DNA of 60,392 nucleotides from Promicromonospora umidemergens (GTDB lineage: Bacteria > Actinomycetota > Actinomycetes > Actinomycetales > Cellulomonadaceae): the NCBI RefSeq assembly GCF_024171995.1, contig NZ_JAMTCT010000030.1, forward strand, positions 1 to 60,392, in the 5' to 3' direction. A program made the position numbers and the translations under genes. The notes beneath the pieces are model-generated. The model made no database searches. It saw only the letters and a program-made list of their open reading frames with translations, and had not been told where the DNA came from. The stretch's first letter is position 1. Every line of letters begins with the position of its first letter. Positions 44,162 through 53,594 of the stretch are shown piece after piece.

Positions 44162-45155
44162 CGGCGGGTCCGGCCGGGCACTCCTCCTCCGCCGCCTTGC
44201 GGAAGCACCCCACGAAGTGGCCGGGCGCGTGCTCGACCAGACCCAAGCCGTTCGGCACTCCGCCGACGGCCTCGGCCTCGTCGCCCAGCGACCGGCCCTG
44301 CGCCGTGATGTCCTCGTGGTACAGGCACCGCCCCGCGAGGCGACGGGTGCGCTCCGCCTCCTGGGCCTCGACCTCCTCCCACGTCCGGTCCAGGTGGGGC
44401 ACCGAGGCCAGCAGGTCGCGCGTGTAGGGGTGCAGCGGGTCGTCGAAGACGGCGCTGGTGTCGCCCCGTTCCACCACGCGCCCCTTGTAGAGGATGACCA
44501 CCCGGTCGGACACGTAGTTGCCGAGCGAGAGGTCGTGCGTGACGAACAGGATGCCCAGGCCACGCCCCTTGAGCTCGCCCAGCAGGTTGAGCACGTCGAT
44601 CCGGGTGGAGGCGTCGAGCATGGAGATGATCTCGTCGGCGACCAGCAGCTCGATGTCGAGCAGCAGGGCACGCGCGATGAGCAGGCGCTGGAGCTGCCCG
44701 CCCGAGAGCTGGTGCGGGTACTTGCCGAGGATGTCGCCCGGTTCGAGGGTCACCGCGGCGAGGGCGTCGTCCAGCTTCTCCCGCCAGCTCGCGGAGGAGA
44801 CCCGCGGGAAGTAGGAGCGCCGCAGGGTCTCGAAGGTCCGGTCCACCTTGTAGATGGGGTTGAACGAGCTGAACGGGTCCTGGAACACGCCCTGGACCTT
44901 GCGGTAGTAGTCGCGGCGGGCGCGGAACCCCAGCTTGGTGACGTCGCGCCCGTCGAACGTGATGGTGCCACCCGTCGAGCTGAGCAGGTGGAGCACCATC
45001 TTGCCGATGGTCGACTTGCCGCTGCCGGACTCGCCGATCAGCGACACGACCTCGCCGCGCTGCACGTCGAGGCTGACCTGCCGCACGGCGTGCAGGTCGG
45101 AGGTGCCGAAGGTGCCGGTCCGGTAGACCTTGTCGAGCCCGCTGAGCGTCAGCAT
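44151..45155 (-). CDS. dppF: Dpp/Opp-type ABC transporter ATPase, second
   Basis: 334 residues from ATG 45155, overlapping the preceding ATPase stop as ATGA. Walker A is GESGSGKST, the Q-loop VFQDPFSSFNP, the signature LSGGQLQR, Walker B LLVADEIISML, switch VTHD. In Walker B the usual D-E-P reads D-E-I. The C-terminal oligopeptide region follows HPYTRDLL but has an unusual end: CLYHEDITAQGRSLGDEAEA and VGCFRKAAEEECPAG. Its 3' end overlaps the convergent L,D-transpeptidase gene by 11 bases. It energises the importer together with the upstream ATPase. Confidence 0.93.
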   Translation of the reverse strand: MLTLSGLDKVYRTGTFGTSDLHAVRQVSLDVQRGEVVSLIGESGSGKSTIGKMVLHLLSSTGGTITFDGRDVTKLGFRARRDYYRKVQGVFQDPFSSFNPIYKVDRTFETLRRSYFPRVSSASWREKLDDALAAVTLEPGDILGKYPHQLSGGQLQRLLIARALLLDIELLVADEIISMLDASTRIDVLNLLGELKGRGLGILFVTHDLSLGNYVSDRVVILYKGRVVERGDTSAVFDDPLHPYTRDLLASVPHLDRTWEEVEAQEAERTRRLAGRCLYHEDITAQGRSLGDEAEAVGGVPNGLGLVEHAPGHFVGCFRKAAEEECPAGPAVKP

Positions 45156-46105
45156 CAGCTCACCGCCCAGCACGCGACATGATGCCCCTCGGCCACTTCC
45201 CGGAAGGGTGGCGCCTCGGCGCACCTGTCGTGCACCAGGGGGCAGCGGTCGCGGAACCGGCAGCCGGCGGGCGGTTCCAGGAGCGACGGCGGCCGCCCCT
45301 CGATCCCTTCGAGCTGCTGCTCCTCGTACCGGTCGCCGACCTTGGGCAGAGCCCCGATGAGCATCTTGGTGTAGGGGTGCAGCGGAGCGTTGATGATCGT
45401 CTTGGCCGGCGCCTTCTCGGCGAGGTGCCCCGCGTACATGACGAGGATGGTGTCGGCGACCTGGAACAGCACGGAGATGTCGTGCGTGATGACGATCATC
45501 GACTTCACGAAGCCGTGGTCGCGGAACTCGACGAGCGCCCGGGCGACGGCCTTCTGGGACGACACGTCGAGCGCGGAGGTCACCTCGTCGCCGATCAGCA
45601 GCGACGGGTTCAGGAGCGTGGACAGCACGAGCACCACGCGCTGCTTCATGCCGCCGGAGAGCTCGATCGGGTAGCGCTTCAGCACGTCGGTCTCCAGCCC
45701 GACGAGCCCCAGCCGCCGCTCGAGCTCCGGCAGCACCTCGGCGTACCGGACGTTGTGCGCCGCGAGCAGGTCGCGGATCATCCGGCCGATCTTCCGGGTC
45801 GGGTTCATCGCCGACATCGCGTACTGCGGGATGAGCGACACCTCGCGGTAGCGGTAGCGGCGCATGGCGGCGTCGTCGGCCAGCGGCAGCTCGTCGTCGT
45901 CCAGGACGACGGTGCCGCCCACGTGCTTCATGCGGGTGTCGAGGCGGATCAGGGCCTTGCCGAGCGTCGTCTTGCCGCAGCCGGACTCGCCGGCGATGCC
46001 CATGATCTCGCCGTCCGCCACCTCGAAGGTGACGCCGTCGAGGGCTTTGACGTCGCCGCGCAGCGTGCGGTACCAGACCTTGAGGTCGTTCACAGCCAGG
46101 GCCAT
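45155..46105 (-). CDS. dppD: Dpp/Opp-type ABC transporter ATPase, first
   Basis: 316 residues, ATG overlapping the end of the permease gene. Walker A GESGCGKTT, Q-loop LIPQYAMSAMNP, signature LSGGMKQR, Walker B LLIGDEVTSALD, switch ITHD. The C-terminal Cys-rich motif of oligopeptide importers is present as GCRFRDRCPLV, which binds an iron-sulfur cluster in characterised relatives. It forms a heterodimer with the downstream ATPase on the cytoplasmic face of the importer. Confidence 0.94.
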   Translation of the reverse strand: MALAVNDLKVWYRTLRGDVKALDGVTFEVADGEIMGIAGESGCGKTTLGKALIRLDTRMKHVGGTVVLDDDELPLADDAAMRRYRYREVSLIPQYAMSAMNPTRKIGRMIRDLLAAHNVRYAEVLPELERRLGLVGLETDVLKRYPIELSGGMKQRVVLVLSTLLNPSLLIGDEVTSALDVSSQKAVARALVEFRDHGFVKSMIVITHDISVLFQVADTILVMYAGHLAEKAPAKTIINAPLHPYTKMLIGALPKVGDRYEEQQLEGIEGRPPSLLEPPAGCRFRDRCPLVHDRCAEAPPFREVAEGHHVACWAVS

Positions 46106-46106
46106 G

Positions 46107-47060
46107 TCACATCTCCCGCAGCTTGGGGTTGAAGACCTCGTCGAGGCCGACGTTCATGATGTAGAGCGAGCCAACGATGAGCGTGATCCCCAGCCCCGGC
46201 GGGATGAACCACCACCACAGCCCCAGATGGAGCGCGCTCCACTGCACCGCCTGGTTCATCATCAGGCCGAGCGACATCGCGTTGGTGGGGCCGAGCCCGA
46301 TGAAGTCGAGCGACGCCGCCGTGAGGATGGACCCGCCGAACAGCAGCACGAACGTCATGAAGAGGTAGGAGTACATGTTGGGCGCGACCTCCCGCCGGAG
46401 GATCGTGCCCACCCCCACGCCGGACAGCCGCGCCAGGTCGATGAAGTCGCGCGAGCGCAGCGACAGCGTCTGCGAGCGGACTGCTCTGGCCACCCAGGGC
46501 CAGCTGAAGATGCCGATGTACAGCGCCTGCATCGGGACGCTCCGCACGCCCAGGTAGGCGTTGATGATGATGAGCACCACGAAGCCGGGGATCACGAGCA
46601 CCACGTTGGTGAGCATGTTCAGCAGCTCGTCGATCAGGCCGCCGCGGTAGCCCGCGACGAACCCGATGGTCATGCCGATCACGGCGGCCACGCCGCCGCC
46701 GAGCAGGCCCACGAGGAACGTGGACCGCAGGCCGGCGACGAACTGCGCGAACACGTCCTGCCCGAACGTCGTGGTCCCGAACGGGAAGTCCGCCGACGGC
46801 GGCGCCATGGGCGGCCCCGCGTAGTCCATCGGCGCGTACTTCAGGAACGCTGGACCGATCAGCCCGAGCAGCAGGAACCCGAGCACCACCACCATGCCGA
46901 TGATGACCTTGGGGTTGCGCAGCGCGAAGTACAGCGTCTCGCGTGCGTCCCCGCCCGGCTTGCGGCCGCCCGTCATCCCGATGCCCGACGTCGCCCCGGC
47001 CACACCGGGCTGTTCGCTCGCCTCGGTCCCGGGCCCGGCGGTCGGTTGTGTCGCCGTCAT
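46107..47060 (-). CDS. dppC: Dpp/Opp-type ABC permease (DppC)
   Basis: 317 residues with an N-terminal extension (about 60 residues, Thr/Gly-rich), then six membrane segments. The conserved EAA loop is RSRDFIDLARLSGVGVGTIL near residue 210. GTTTFGQDVFAQFVAGLRST marks the DppC side of the family. Its start overlaps the DppB stop by 4 bases. With DppB it forms the channel for the peptide or oligosaccharide taken up. Confidence 0.93.
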   Translation of the reverse strand: MTATQPTAGPGTEASEQPGVAGATSGIGMTGGRKPGGDARETLYFALRNPKVIIGMVVVLGFLLLGLIGPAFLKYAPMDYAGPPMAPPSADFPFGTTTFGQDVFAQFVAGLRSTFLVGLLGGGVAAVIGMTIGFVAGYRGGLIDELLNMLTNVVLVIPGFVVLIIINAYLGVRSVPMQALYIGIFSWPWVARAVRSQTLSLRSRDFIDLARLSGVGVGTILRREVAPNMYSYLFMTFVLLFGGSILTAASLDFIGLGPTNAMSLGLMMNQAVQWSALHLGLWWWFIPPGLGITLIVGSLYIMNVGLDEVFNPKLREM

Positions 47061-48052
47061 GAGGTCGCCCCCGTCAGTCCGGTCCGCGTGCGGGGGTCGA
47101 CCAACACGTAGACGATGTCGATCACGAAGTTGGCGACCAGCACGCCGATCACCACGAACAGCAGGGTGCCCTGCAGCAGGAAGAAGTCCTGGTTCTGGAT
47201 GGCCGAGAGCACGAGCTTGCCCAGCCCCGGGTACGCGAACACGATCTCGGTCACCAGGGCGCCGCCCAGGATGGTGCCCAGCTGCAGCGCCAGGCCCGTG
47301 ATCTGCGGCAGCATCGCGTTACGGAACGCGTACTGCCGGATGAGCCGCTTCGGCGCGCCGAGGGCGGCGAGGTAGTTCGAGTAGTCCGACTCGAGCTCGT
47401 AGATGATCAGGTTCCGCATGCCGATCGCCCAGCCGCCGAGCGCGACCAGGAAGAGCGACAGGAACGGCAGCACCCAGTGCTGCAGCAGGTCGAGCGCGAA
47501 CGACCAGGTCCACTGCGGCACCAGGCCGAAGTCGTAGCCGCCCGCCACGGGGAACCAGCCGAGCGCCACGCCGAAGCCCCACGCGAGCAGGATCGCCAGC
47601 CACATGTACGGCATGGCCGTGATCAGGTAGCCGACGGGCAGGGCCACGTTGTCGAGCCAGCGGCTGCGCGCCGCCATCGCGCCCACGCTGTTCCCGACCA
47701 CGAAGCTCAGCAGGATGGCGGGGATCATGATGCCGAGCGTGTACGGGACGGCGGCGAGCACGACCTCGCTCACCGGCGCCGGGAACAGCCACACGCTGGT
47801 GCCCAGGTCCCCGCGGAACAGTGCGGCCCAGTAGTTCAGGTACTGCTGCCAGATCGGTAGGTCCAGACCGAACGTGCGCTCGTAGTACTCGGTCATCGAC
47901 GCGATCGTCTCGGGGTGCTGGACGGCGGCGCGCGCCACCATCCGCTGGACCGGATCCCCCGGCATGAGCCGGGGGATCAGCCAGTTCAGCGTGACCGCTA
48001 CGACGAACGTCAGGCCGTAGACCAGCGTCTTGCGTGCGAGATAGCCACCCAT
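47057..48052 (-). CDS. dppB: Dpp/Opp-type ABC permease (DppB)
   Basis: 331 residues, six membrane segments. N-terminal NWLIPRLMPGDPVQRMVARA is the usual DppB start; the EAA loop is YSNYLAALGAPKRLIRQYAF near 215, followed by FAYPGLGKLVLSAIQNQD. It lies three bases after the binding-protein gene, so all five genes are one operon. The FGLDLPIWQQYLNY segment is typical of the family. Confidence 0.93.
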   Translation of the reverse strand: MGGYLARKTLVYGLTFVVAVTLNWLIPRLMPGDPVQRMVARAAVQHPETIASMTEYYERTFGLDLPIWQQYLNYWAALFRGDLGTSVWLFPAPVSEVVLAAVPYTLGIMIPAILLSFVVGNSVGAMAARSRWLDNVALPVGYLITAMPYMWLAILLAWGFGVALGWFPVAGGYDFGLVPQWTWSFALDLLQHWVLPFLSLFLVALGGWAIGMRNLIIYELESDYSNYLAALGAPKRLIRQYAFRNAMLPQITGLALQLGTILGGALVTEIVFAYPGLGKLVLSAIQNQDFFLLQGTLLFVVIGVLVANFVIDIVYVLVDPRTRTGLTGATS

Positions 48053-48055
48053 ACG

Positions 48056-49828
48056 TCAGGAGGCCGGCTCGAGGGCGAGCAGCGTGTTCAGGCCGCCCAG
48101 CTGCACGTAGTTGTTCCACATCACCGGGAAGTACGCGTCCTCGCGCCCCTCCTTGGGCCAGTTGGTCCACTGCGACTCGTTGTACTGGGCCCACGCGCCG
48201 TTGTACCAGAGCGGGATCATCGGCAGCTCGGTCATGAACTGCTCCTGGACCTGGGACAGCGTCTCGGAGAACTCCGGCGTGCCGCTCTCGGTGCGCGAGA
48301 GGTCCTCCACCAGGTTCCAGGCCTCCTCGTTCTCGTAGCGGCCGAAGTTGCCCGCCAGCATCTGCTCCTGGATGGGCTGGTAGAACGCGTAGTTGTAGTA
48401 GGTCCACGGGGTGTTGCTGATGCCGGCGTTGCCGTTGATCAGCAGGTCGAAGTCGCCGGTGGCCCTGGCGTCGTCCACGGCGCCCGCGTCGGGGAAGTCG
48501 GCGGTGACCTTGATGCCTGCCGCCGAGGCGTCCTCGGCGATCACGCGCGCCGCCTCCATCCAGTCGGTCCAGCCCGCCGGGACGATCAGCTTGAGGTCGA
48601 TCGGCTCGCCGTCCGGCGTCTCGACGAACCCGTCACCGTCGGTGTCCTCGTAGCCGGCGTCGGCCAGGATCGACTTGGCCTCGTCCGCGTCGAAGGTGAA
48701 GCCGTGCTCCGCGGCGACGTCCTCGTCGTAGTACTCCTCGAACGCCGGCACCAGACCCGAGGGGTGGGCCTTCGACACGAGGCCGCCGTAGGCGTTGCTG
48801 ACGATCTTGTCGACGTCGATCGACCGGGCCAGCGCCCGCCGGAAGTCGACGTCGTCCATCGGTGCCCGCGTCTGGTTCGGGACGAGGTTCGCGGACGCCG
48901 CCGCCAGCATGTACGGCTCACCGTCGTAGTAGGTGCTGACCTGGCCGGAGTCGACGAGCGTGTTGACGCCGGGCAGGAAGTTGTTGCTCAGGTCGAGGCT
49001 GCCGGACAGCATCAGGCCGAGCGCCACCTCGTTGGAGGTGTTCACGACGTCGACGATGTACTTCATCGGCATCTCGAGGCCGAGCTCGCTCTTGGCCCAC
49101 CAGTCGTCGTTACGCTCCCAGACCATGCGGTCCTGCCCGACGGCGGAGAACTTGAACGCCCCGGAGCCGATCGGGTCCTCGTTCGGGTTGGACAGCAGCT
49201 CCTCATCGGACCACTCGCCCATGATGTGCTCCGGCAGCACCATGTTGCTGTAGAGCCAGTTGTCCCACTCCTGGTAGCGGGGGTCGGAGAAGGTGAACTC
49301 GACGGTCGTGGCGTCGGTGGCCTCGACCTTGTCCAGCCAGGTCCACAGGTTGCTCCACGGCACGGCGTCGACCTTGCCGAGCTCTGTGGTGAAGACGACG
49401 TCCTCTGCGTCGAGCGTCTCGCCGTCCTGCCAGGTGAGGCCCTCACGGAGCGTGAGCTCGTAGGTGTCGTCACCGGTCCACTCGCCGCCCTCGGCGAGCC
49501 ACGGCGTCAGCTCGAGGGTGATCGGGTCGAACTGGAACAGCGACTCGTAGAGCAGGCCGCGCGCACCTGTGGCGTGCCCGGCACCGGAGATCGGGTTCCA
49601 CGACGACGGCGGGCCCCACTGGGTACCGCTCGTGAACAGCGTCTCCTCGCGGGGGTACTCCCCGATGAGCTCGGTCGCCGCGTCCATTCCTTCGGCGGAC
49701 GCGTACGGGTTGGCGGCGGGCGTGGGTGCGCTCCCACCACCGCCGGAGCAGCCGGCCAGCAGCAAGCCCGCCACAGCGGCCGTCGCCAGGGCCACCGTGC
49801 CCCGGGACCTGGTCTGTCGAAGGAACAT
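48056..49828 (-). CDS. dppA: Extracellular solute-binding lipoprotein of the Dpp/Opp operon
   Basis: 590 residues from ATG 49828, with AGAGGA 8 bases upstream. The N-terminus is a lipoprotein signal: basic MFLRQTRSR, a hydrophobic core, and lipobox LLLAGC. The mature part is the SBP_bac_5 fold, with LTPWLAEGGEWTGDDTYELT, LTWQDGETLDAEDVVF and DFRRALARSIDVDKIV. Such proteins bind peptides, but in cellulolytic and xylanolytic bacteria close relatives bind oligosaccharides, so either substrate is possible. No regulator is next to the operon. Confidence 0.92.
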   Translation of the reverse strand: MFLRQTRSRGTVALATAAVAGLLLAGCSGGGGSAPTPAANPYASAEGMDAATELIGEYPREETLFTSGTQWGPPSSWNPISGAGHATGARGLLYESLFQFDPITLELTPWLAEGGEWTGDDTYELTLREGLTWQDGETLDAEDVVFTTELGKVDAVPWSNLWTWLDKVEATDATTVEFTFSDPRYQEWDNWLYSNMVLPEHIMGEWSDEELLSNPNEDPIGSGAFKFSAVGQDRMVWERNDDWWAKSELGLEMPMKYIVDVVNTSNEVALGLMLSGSLDLSNNFLPGVNTLVDSGQVSTYYDGEPYMLAAASANLVPNQTRAPMDDVDFRRALARSIDVDKIVSNAYGGLVSKAHPSGLVPAFEEYYDEDVAAEHGFTFDADEAKSILADAGYEDTDGDGFVETPDGEPIDLKLIVPAGWTDWMEAARVIAEDASAAGIKVTADFPDAGAVDDARATGDFDLLINGNAGISNTPWTYYNYAFYQPIQEQMLAGNFGRYENEEAWNLVEDLSRTESGTPEFSETLSQVQEQFMTELPMIPLWYNGAWAQYNESQWTNWPKEGREDAYFPVMWNNYVQLGGLNTLLALEPAS

Positions 49829-50071
49829 CGTTGATCCTCTCGTCCACCCGCACGGCCGTCGTGCGGACCCGGTGCAGCGTCGCGCCGAGTTGCTGAGCAT
49901 CGTTCTGCCCTATTGCCGGACACGTCAAGGTTTGGGAGGGATGTTGCCAAAACGTGACGTGCTCCTGGCCCAGCACTTCGCGCACCGAGGCACGGGGACG
50001 TTAGGCTGTGTGCGCCGGTCCCGGGTATTGCCTGGGGGCGGACGCGTCGCTCCCCGCCAGGAGAGGCGTGA

Positions 50072-50144
50072 GCGCCTGTAGCTCAGTGGATAGAGCACCG
50101 CTCTCCTAAAGCGGGTGTCGGCAGTTCGAGTCTGCCCAGGCGCA
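50072..50144 (+). tRNA. tRNA-Arg (anticodon CCT)
   Basis: 73 bases with acceptor GCGCCTG/CAGGCGC and discriminator A, D-arm GCTC...GAGC, anticodon stem CCGCT/AGCGG around CTCCTAA (anticodon CCT, decoding AGG), and T-loop GTTCGAGTC. It is a lone tRNA between two ABC operons; no integrase adjoins it. Confidence 0.93.
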
Positions 50145-50152
50145 CCCTGAGA

Positions 50153-50202
50153 AACGTGTCAGACCCTCAGGTCACCCGGGTGACCTGAGGGTCTGACACG
50201 TT
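50153..50202. terminator. Perfect 50-base palindrome after tRNA-Arg
   Basis: Two 25-base arms meet directly at TCACCC/GGGTGA. It ends tRNA transcription from one side and the convergent amino-acid ABC operon from the other. Confidence 0.8.
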
Positions 50203-50218
50203 ATGGAGCGACCTGACG

Positions 50219-50998
50219 TCAGAGGATCGCGCGGAGGAACTCCTTGGTCCGCTCGTGCGTCGGCGACGTGAAGATCGTGTCGGGGGCGGCCTCCTCGATG
50301 ATCTTTCCGCCGTCGAACATCAGCACCCGGTTGGAGACCTCCCGGGCGAACTGCATCTCGTGCGTGACGATCAGCATCGTGATGTCCGTGGTCTCCGCGA
50401 TGTTGCGCAGCACGCCGAGCACGTCCGCGACGAGCTCGGGGTCCAGCGACGACGTCACCTCGTCCAGCAGCAGGATCTCCGGCTCCATGGCCAGCGACCG
50501 TGCGATCGCCACGCGCTGCTGCTGTCCACCGGACAGCTGCGTGGTCCGGGCGTCACGCTTGTCGGCCAGCCCGACCTTGTCGAGGAGCGCCTCGGCACTG
50601 GCGATCGCCTCGGCCTTGGGCTTCCCGAGCACGTGGATCGGGGCCTCGATGATGTTCTCCAGCACTGTCATGTTGGGGAACAGGTTGAACTGCTGGAACA
50701 CCATCCCGACCCGGCGCCGCACCAGGCTGCGCCGCTTCTCCGGGATGGCCACGCGCTTGTCGCCACGCATCTCGTGCGTGTACGGGTCGCCGTCGACGTA
50801 GATGAGGCCGTCGTTCGCCTCCTCCAGCGTCATGAGCAGGCGCAGGATGGTCGTCTTGCCGGAGCCGGACGGACCGATCAGGGTGACCCGGTCGCCCTTG
50901 GCGACCGAGAAGTCCAGTCCGTCGAGAACGACGTTGTCGCCGAAGCGCTTGCCGACTCCCTGGAACTGGATGGCAGGGGTGGTGTCATTCTCAGGCAA
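50219..50998 (-). CDS. Polar amino-acid ABC transporter ATPase
   Basis: 259 residues. Walker A GPSGSGKTT, Q-loop MVFQQFNLFPNMTVLENI, signature LSGGQQQR, Walker B LLLDEVTSSLDPE, switch VTHEM. The FQQFNLFPHxTxLEN type of Q-loop is characteristic of GlnQ/HisP-type importers. The start lies inside the end of the permease gene (8-base overlap). It is the last gene of a four-gene operon. Confidence 0.95.
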   Translation of the reverse strand: MPENDTTPAIQFQGVGKRFGDNVVLDGLDFSVAKGDRVTLIGPSGSGKTTILRLLMTLEEANDGLIYVDGDPYTHEMRGDKRVAIPEKRRSLVRRRVGMVFQQFNLFPNMTVLENIIEAPIHVLGKPKAEAIASAEALLDKVGLADKRDARTTQLSGGQQQRVAIARSLAMEPEILLLDEVTSSLDPELVADVLGVLRNIAETTDITMLIVTHEMQFAREVSNRVLMFDGGKIIEEAAPDTIFTSPTHERTKEFLRAIL

Positions 50999-51638
50999 GG
51001 CGGTTCTCCAATCGGCGGACGAGCAGCGAGGTCGGGTAGCTCACCAGCAGGAAGAGCAGGCCGGCCATCGTGATCGCCTCCATGTAGCGGAAGGTCTCGG
51101 CGCCGTACTGCTGCGCGGCCGTGTACATCTCGACCACGGCGATGGCGAACAGGAACGGCGTCTCCTTGAACATGGAGATCGCGTAGTTTCCCAGGCCCGG
51201 CAGCGTGTTGCGGATCGCCTGCGGCAGCACGACGGCGCCCCAGGTGCGTGAGCGCGGCAGGTCGAGAGCGATGGCCGCCTCCCACTGCCCCTTCGGCACC
51301 GCGTCGATACCGGCGCGGTACACCTCGGACATGTACGTCGCGTAGTGCACGCCGAGCACGACGCAGCCGATGGCCAGCGACGGGAACTGCGTGAACAACA
51401 GGTTCGCGAAGACGAGCTGCACCAACAGCGGCGTCGACCGGATGAACTCGACCAGGAAGCCGATCGGGAAGGTGACGACGCGCAGCCTCGACCGGCGCAC
51501 GATGGCGACGAGCAGCCCGAGGACGGAGGCGATGACCATGCCGACCACCGTCGCGAGGATGGTGATCTGCAGACCTTCGAGCAGCTCGGGGAGCACAGCC
51601 GCTGCGTGCTCCCAGTTCCATGCTTGGGTGTCGTTCAT
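50991..51638 (-). CDS. Polar amino-acid ABC permease, second
   Basis: 215 residues with about five membrane segments. The HisM/GlnP pattern is clear: ATVVGMVIASVLGLLVAIVR, EFIRSTPLLVQLVF, then YRAGIDAVPKGQWEAAIALD and VVLPQAIRNTLPGLGNY (the EAA loop). Its ATG overlaps the first permease stop. It forms the channel with that protein. Confidence 0.94.
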   Translation of the reverse strand: MNDTQAWNWEHAAAVLPELLEGLQITILATVVGMVIASVLGLLVAIVRRSRLRVVTFPIGFLVEFIRSTPLLVQLVFANLLFTQFPSLAIGCVVLGVHYATYMSEVYRAGIDAVPKGQWEAAIALDLPRSRTWGAVVLPQAIRNTLPGLGNYAISMFKETPFLFAIAVVEMYTAAQQYGAETFRYMEAITMAGLLFLLVSYPTSLLVRRLENRLA

Positions 51639-52408
51639 GCTCGGTCACCTCCCTTCGTCTCCGCCGAGGCAGGAGCTGCGGCACCGACGTCAGCCTTGGT
51701 CTGCACGGGCGCCAGGCGCAGGACCTCGCGCAGCGACGGTCCCACGCCCAGCCGGCTCTTTGCCCGCACCTCGAGGGCGTTCATGACCAGCGTGAGCAGG
51801 TAGGCGAACACGAAGTAGCAGAGCAGGCCGACCGTGTACGAGAAGATCGTGTCCGACGTCCGGTCACGCAGCTCGTTGGTGAAGAAGTTGAGGTCGTGCA
51901 GGGAGATGTAGGCCGCCAGGGCGGACCCTTTGACCAGCTGGATCAGCAGGTTGGTGAACATCGGGATCATCAGCGGCCACGCCTGGGGCAGGATCACCCG
52001 GCGCATGCGGTGCACGGGGCCGAGGTCGAGCGCGATGGCCGCCTCCCACTGCCCCTTGGCGACCGAGTTGATCGAGCCGCGCACCACCTCGGCGGCGTAG
52101 GCCCCGTAGTTGAGCCCCAGCGCGATGATGCCGCACGCCAGCGGGTCCAGCTCGACGTAGAACGGCGGGAGCGGCAGCACGTAGTACAGCCAGAAGATCT
52201 GCACCACGAGAGATGTGCCGCGGAAGAACTCCACGACCACCCGGGACGGCACGCGCGCCCACTTCGTGTGGGCGCGCGAGCCGAAGCCCAGGGTGAACGC
52301 GACGAGCAGTGCGAGCACCGCACCGCCGAGGGTCAGCCCGAGCGTGACGAGTATTCCTTCGCCGAGCTGCGGGAGCAGATCGACGAGATGTTGAAGGTTG
52401 TCCGACAC
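51635..52408 (-). CDS. Polar amino-acid ABC permease, first
   Basis: 257 residues with about five membrane segments and the same family pattern: VVVEFFRGTSLVVQIFWLYY, VVRGSINSVAKGQWEAAIAL, RRVILPQAWPLMIPMFTNLL. It is longer at the C-terminus than its partner, ending in an Ala-rich tail (APASAETKGGDRA). The gene begins 8 bases after the binding-protein stop. Confidence 0.94.
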   Translation of the reverse strand: MSDNLQHLVDLLPQLGEGILVTLGLTLGGAVLALLVAFTLGFGSRAHTKWARVPSRVVVEFFRGTSLVVQIFWLYYVLPLPPFYVELDPLACGIIALGLNYGAYAAEVVRGSINSVAKGQWEAAIALDLGPVHRMRRVILPQAWPLMIPMFTNLLIQLVKGSALAAYISLHDLNFFTNELRDRTSDTIFSYTVGLLCYFVFAYLLTLVMNALEVRAKSRLGVGPSLREVLRLAPVQTKADVGAAAPASAETKGGDRA

Positions 52409-52416
52409 GTGCCCGG

Positions 52417-53358
52417 TCAGCCGTCCAGGCCGAGCTCCGGAGCCAGCTCCTTGGCCACCTCGTCGAGGTTACCCTCGCAGAGCTGCTCGGTGGTCAGGCC
52501 CTCGACGGGGTACTCAGCCTCCGTGAAGCCGAACGGCTCCACGATCTCCAGCCAGCGCTCCTTGTCGGCGGTGATCTTCGCGAGCTCCTCGTTGTAGGCG
52601 TCGCGCAGCTCCTCCTCGCCCTTCGGGAAGACCTCTGCACCCGCGCCGATCTGCGGCACGCCGTCGATCTCGGCCACGAACGAGTCCGTGACCTCGACGG
52701 CCTCGTCGGTCTTCGCCTCAAGAGTCCTCAGCGAGATACCCGTCAGGGCCATCGCGTCGGCACGGCCCGAGGTGACGGCGTCCAGCCCGTCCTGAGCGTC
52801 GCCGACCTCGATCTTCTCGATCTCGAGGTCGTCGGCGTAGCCGGACTCGATAGCACCGCTGAGGACGGCGAGCTTGACGCCGGCGTCCTTCGCGGACTGC
52901 ATGTCCGTCAGGTTGTCCGGGTTGCCGTCCGGCACCATGAACGCCGTGGTGTACATGATCTCCGGCTCGGAGAACAGGGCCTGCTCGCAGCGCTCGGGCA
53001 GGATGGACATCCCCGCGCTGACGGTGTCGTACCGGCCGGCGGTCAGGCCAGGGATGAGCGAGTTCCACTCGGTCTGGGTGCCCTCGACGTTGTCGATGCC
53101 GAGCGCGCCGAAGATCTCCCGGTCCAGGGCGATGGTGGCGCCGGTGAGGTCGCCGCCGTCCTCGTAGCTGTACGGCTCCTCGCCGTTGAACGCGACGGTG
53201 ACGGTGCCGTCTTCCTGAAGCTGCTCGAGCGTGCTGGCGCCGTCGCCACCACCCTCGTTCGGAGCCGTCGACGAGCACGCGGCCAGCGCGACCAGGGTGA
53301 GTGCTGACCCTGCCGCGAATACGGCTCGGCGGAGCGGTCGGACGCTTGATGTAGACAT
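52417..53358 (-). CDS. Polar amino-acid-binding lipoprotein
   Basis: 313 residues from ATG 53358, preceded by AAGGGAAC. Signal peptide with basic start (RPLRRAVFAAG) and lipobox LVALAAC. The SBP_bac_3 fold is shown by VTVAFNGEEPYSYEDGGDLT, LIPGLTAGRYDTVSAGMSI and MALTGISLRTLEA. In some actinomycetes binding proteins of this kind near GntR regulators take up ectoine; the specificity here is not readable. It is the first gene of the operon and is divergent from the GntR gene. Confidence 0.92.
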   Translation of the reverse strand: MSTSSVRPLRRAVFAAGSALTLVALAACSSTAPNEGGGDGASTLEQLQEDGTVTVAFNGEEPYSYEDGGDLTGATIALDREIFGALGIDNVEGTQTEWNSLIPGLTAGRYDTVSAGMSILPERCEQALFSEPEIMYTTAFMVPDGNPDNLTDMQSAKDAGVKLAVLSGAIESGYADDLEIEKIEVGDAQDGLDAVTSGRADAMALTGISLRTLEAKTDEAVEVTDSFVAEIDGVPQIGAGAEVFPKGEEELRDAYNEELAKITADKERWLEIVEPFGFTEAEYPVEGLTTEQLCEGNLDEVAKELAPELGLDG

Positions 53359-53449
53359 GGTTCCCTTCACGCCACCCGGCGGTCTTGGCAAAGCCTGGGT
53401 GGGCTGGAGTTCACGGACGATTCGCAACGGTAGCGCGGTGCTGACGTTC

Positions 53450-53486
53450 AGACAATCTAGCGTTCGACATTATGATTGTCTACAAT
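53450..53486. promoter_or_regulatory. GntR/FCD operator candidate in the divergent promoter region
   Basis: ATTGTCTACAAT at 53475-53486 is a palindrome of the GntR/FadR type (T-x-GT-N-AC-x-A). It overlaps a wider inverted repeat, AGACAATC at 53450-53457 and GATTGTCT at 53474-53481. The stretch is strikingly AT-rich for this genome and lies between the ABC operon and the regulator gene. Confidence 0.6.
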
Positions 53487-53594
53487 TTACAAGTTCACCC
53501 GACCGGCGCCGCCCTGGACACCGCCGTCGTCACACAGCTGTCTGCGCACCGGGGATGATGACGTCATCGACGTGCGCTCACGGAAGGAGCACCG

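Noticed and set aside
50072-50144. tRNA-Arg as a second integration site
   Set aside because: No recombinase gene or repeat of the tRNA 3' end lies on either side.
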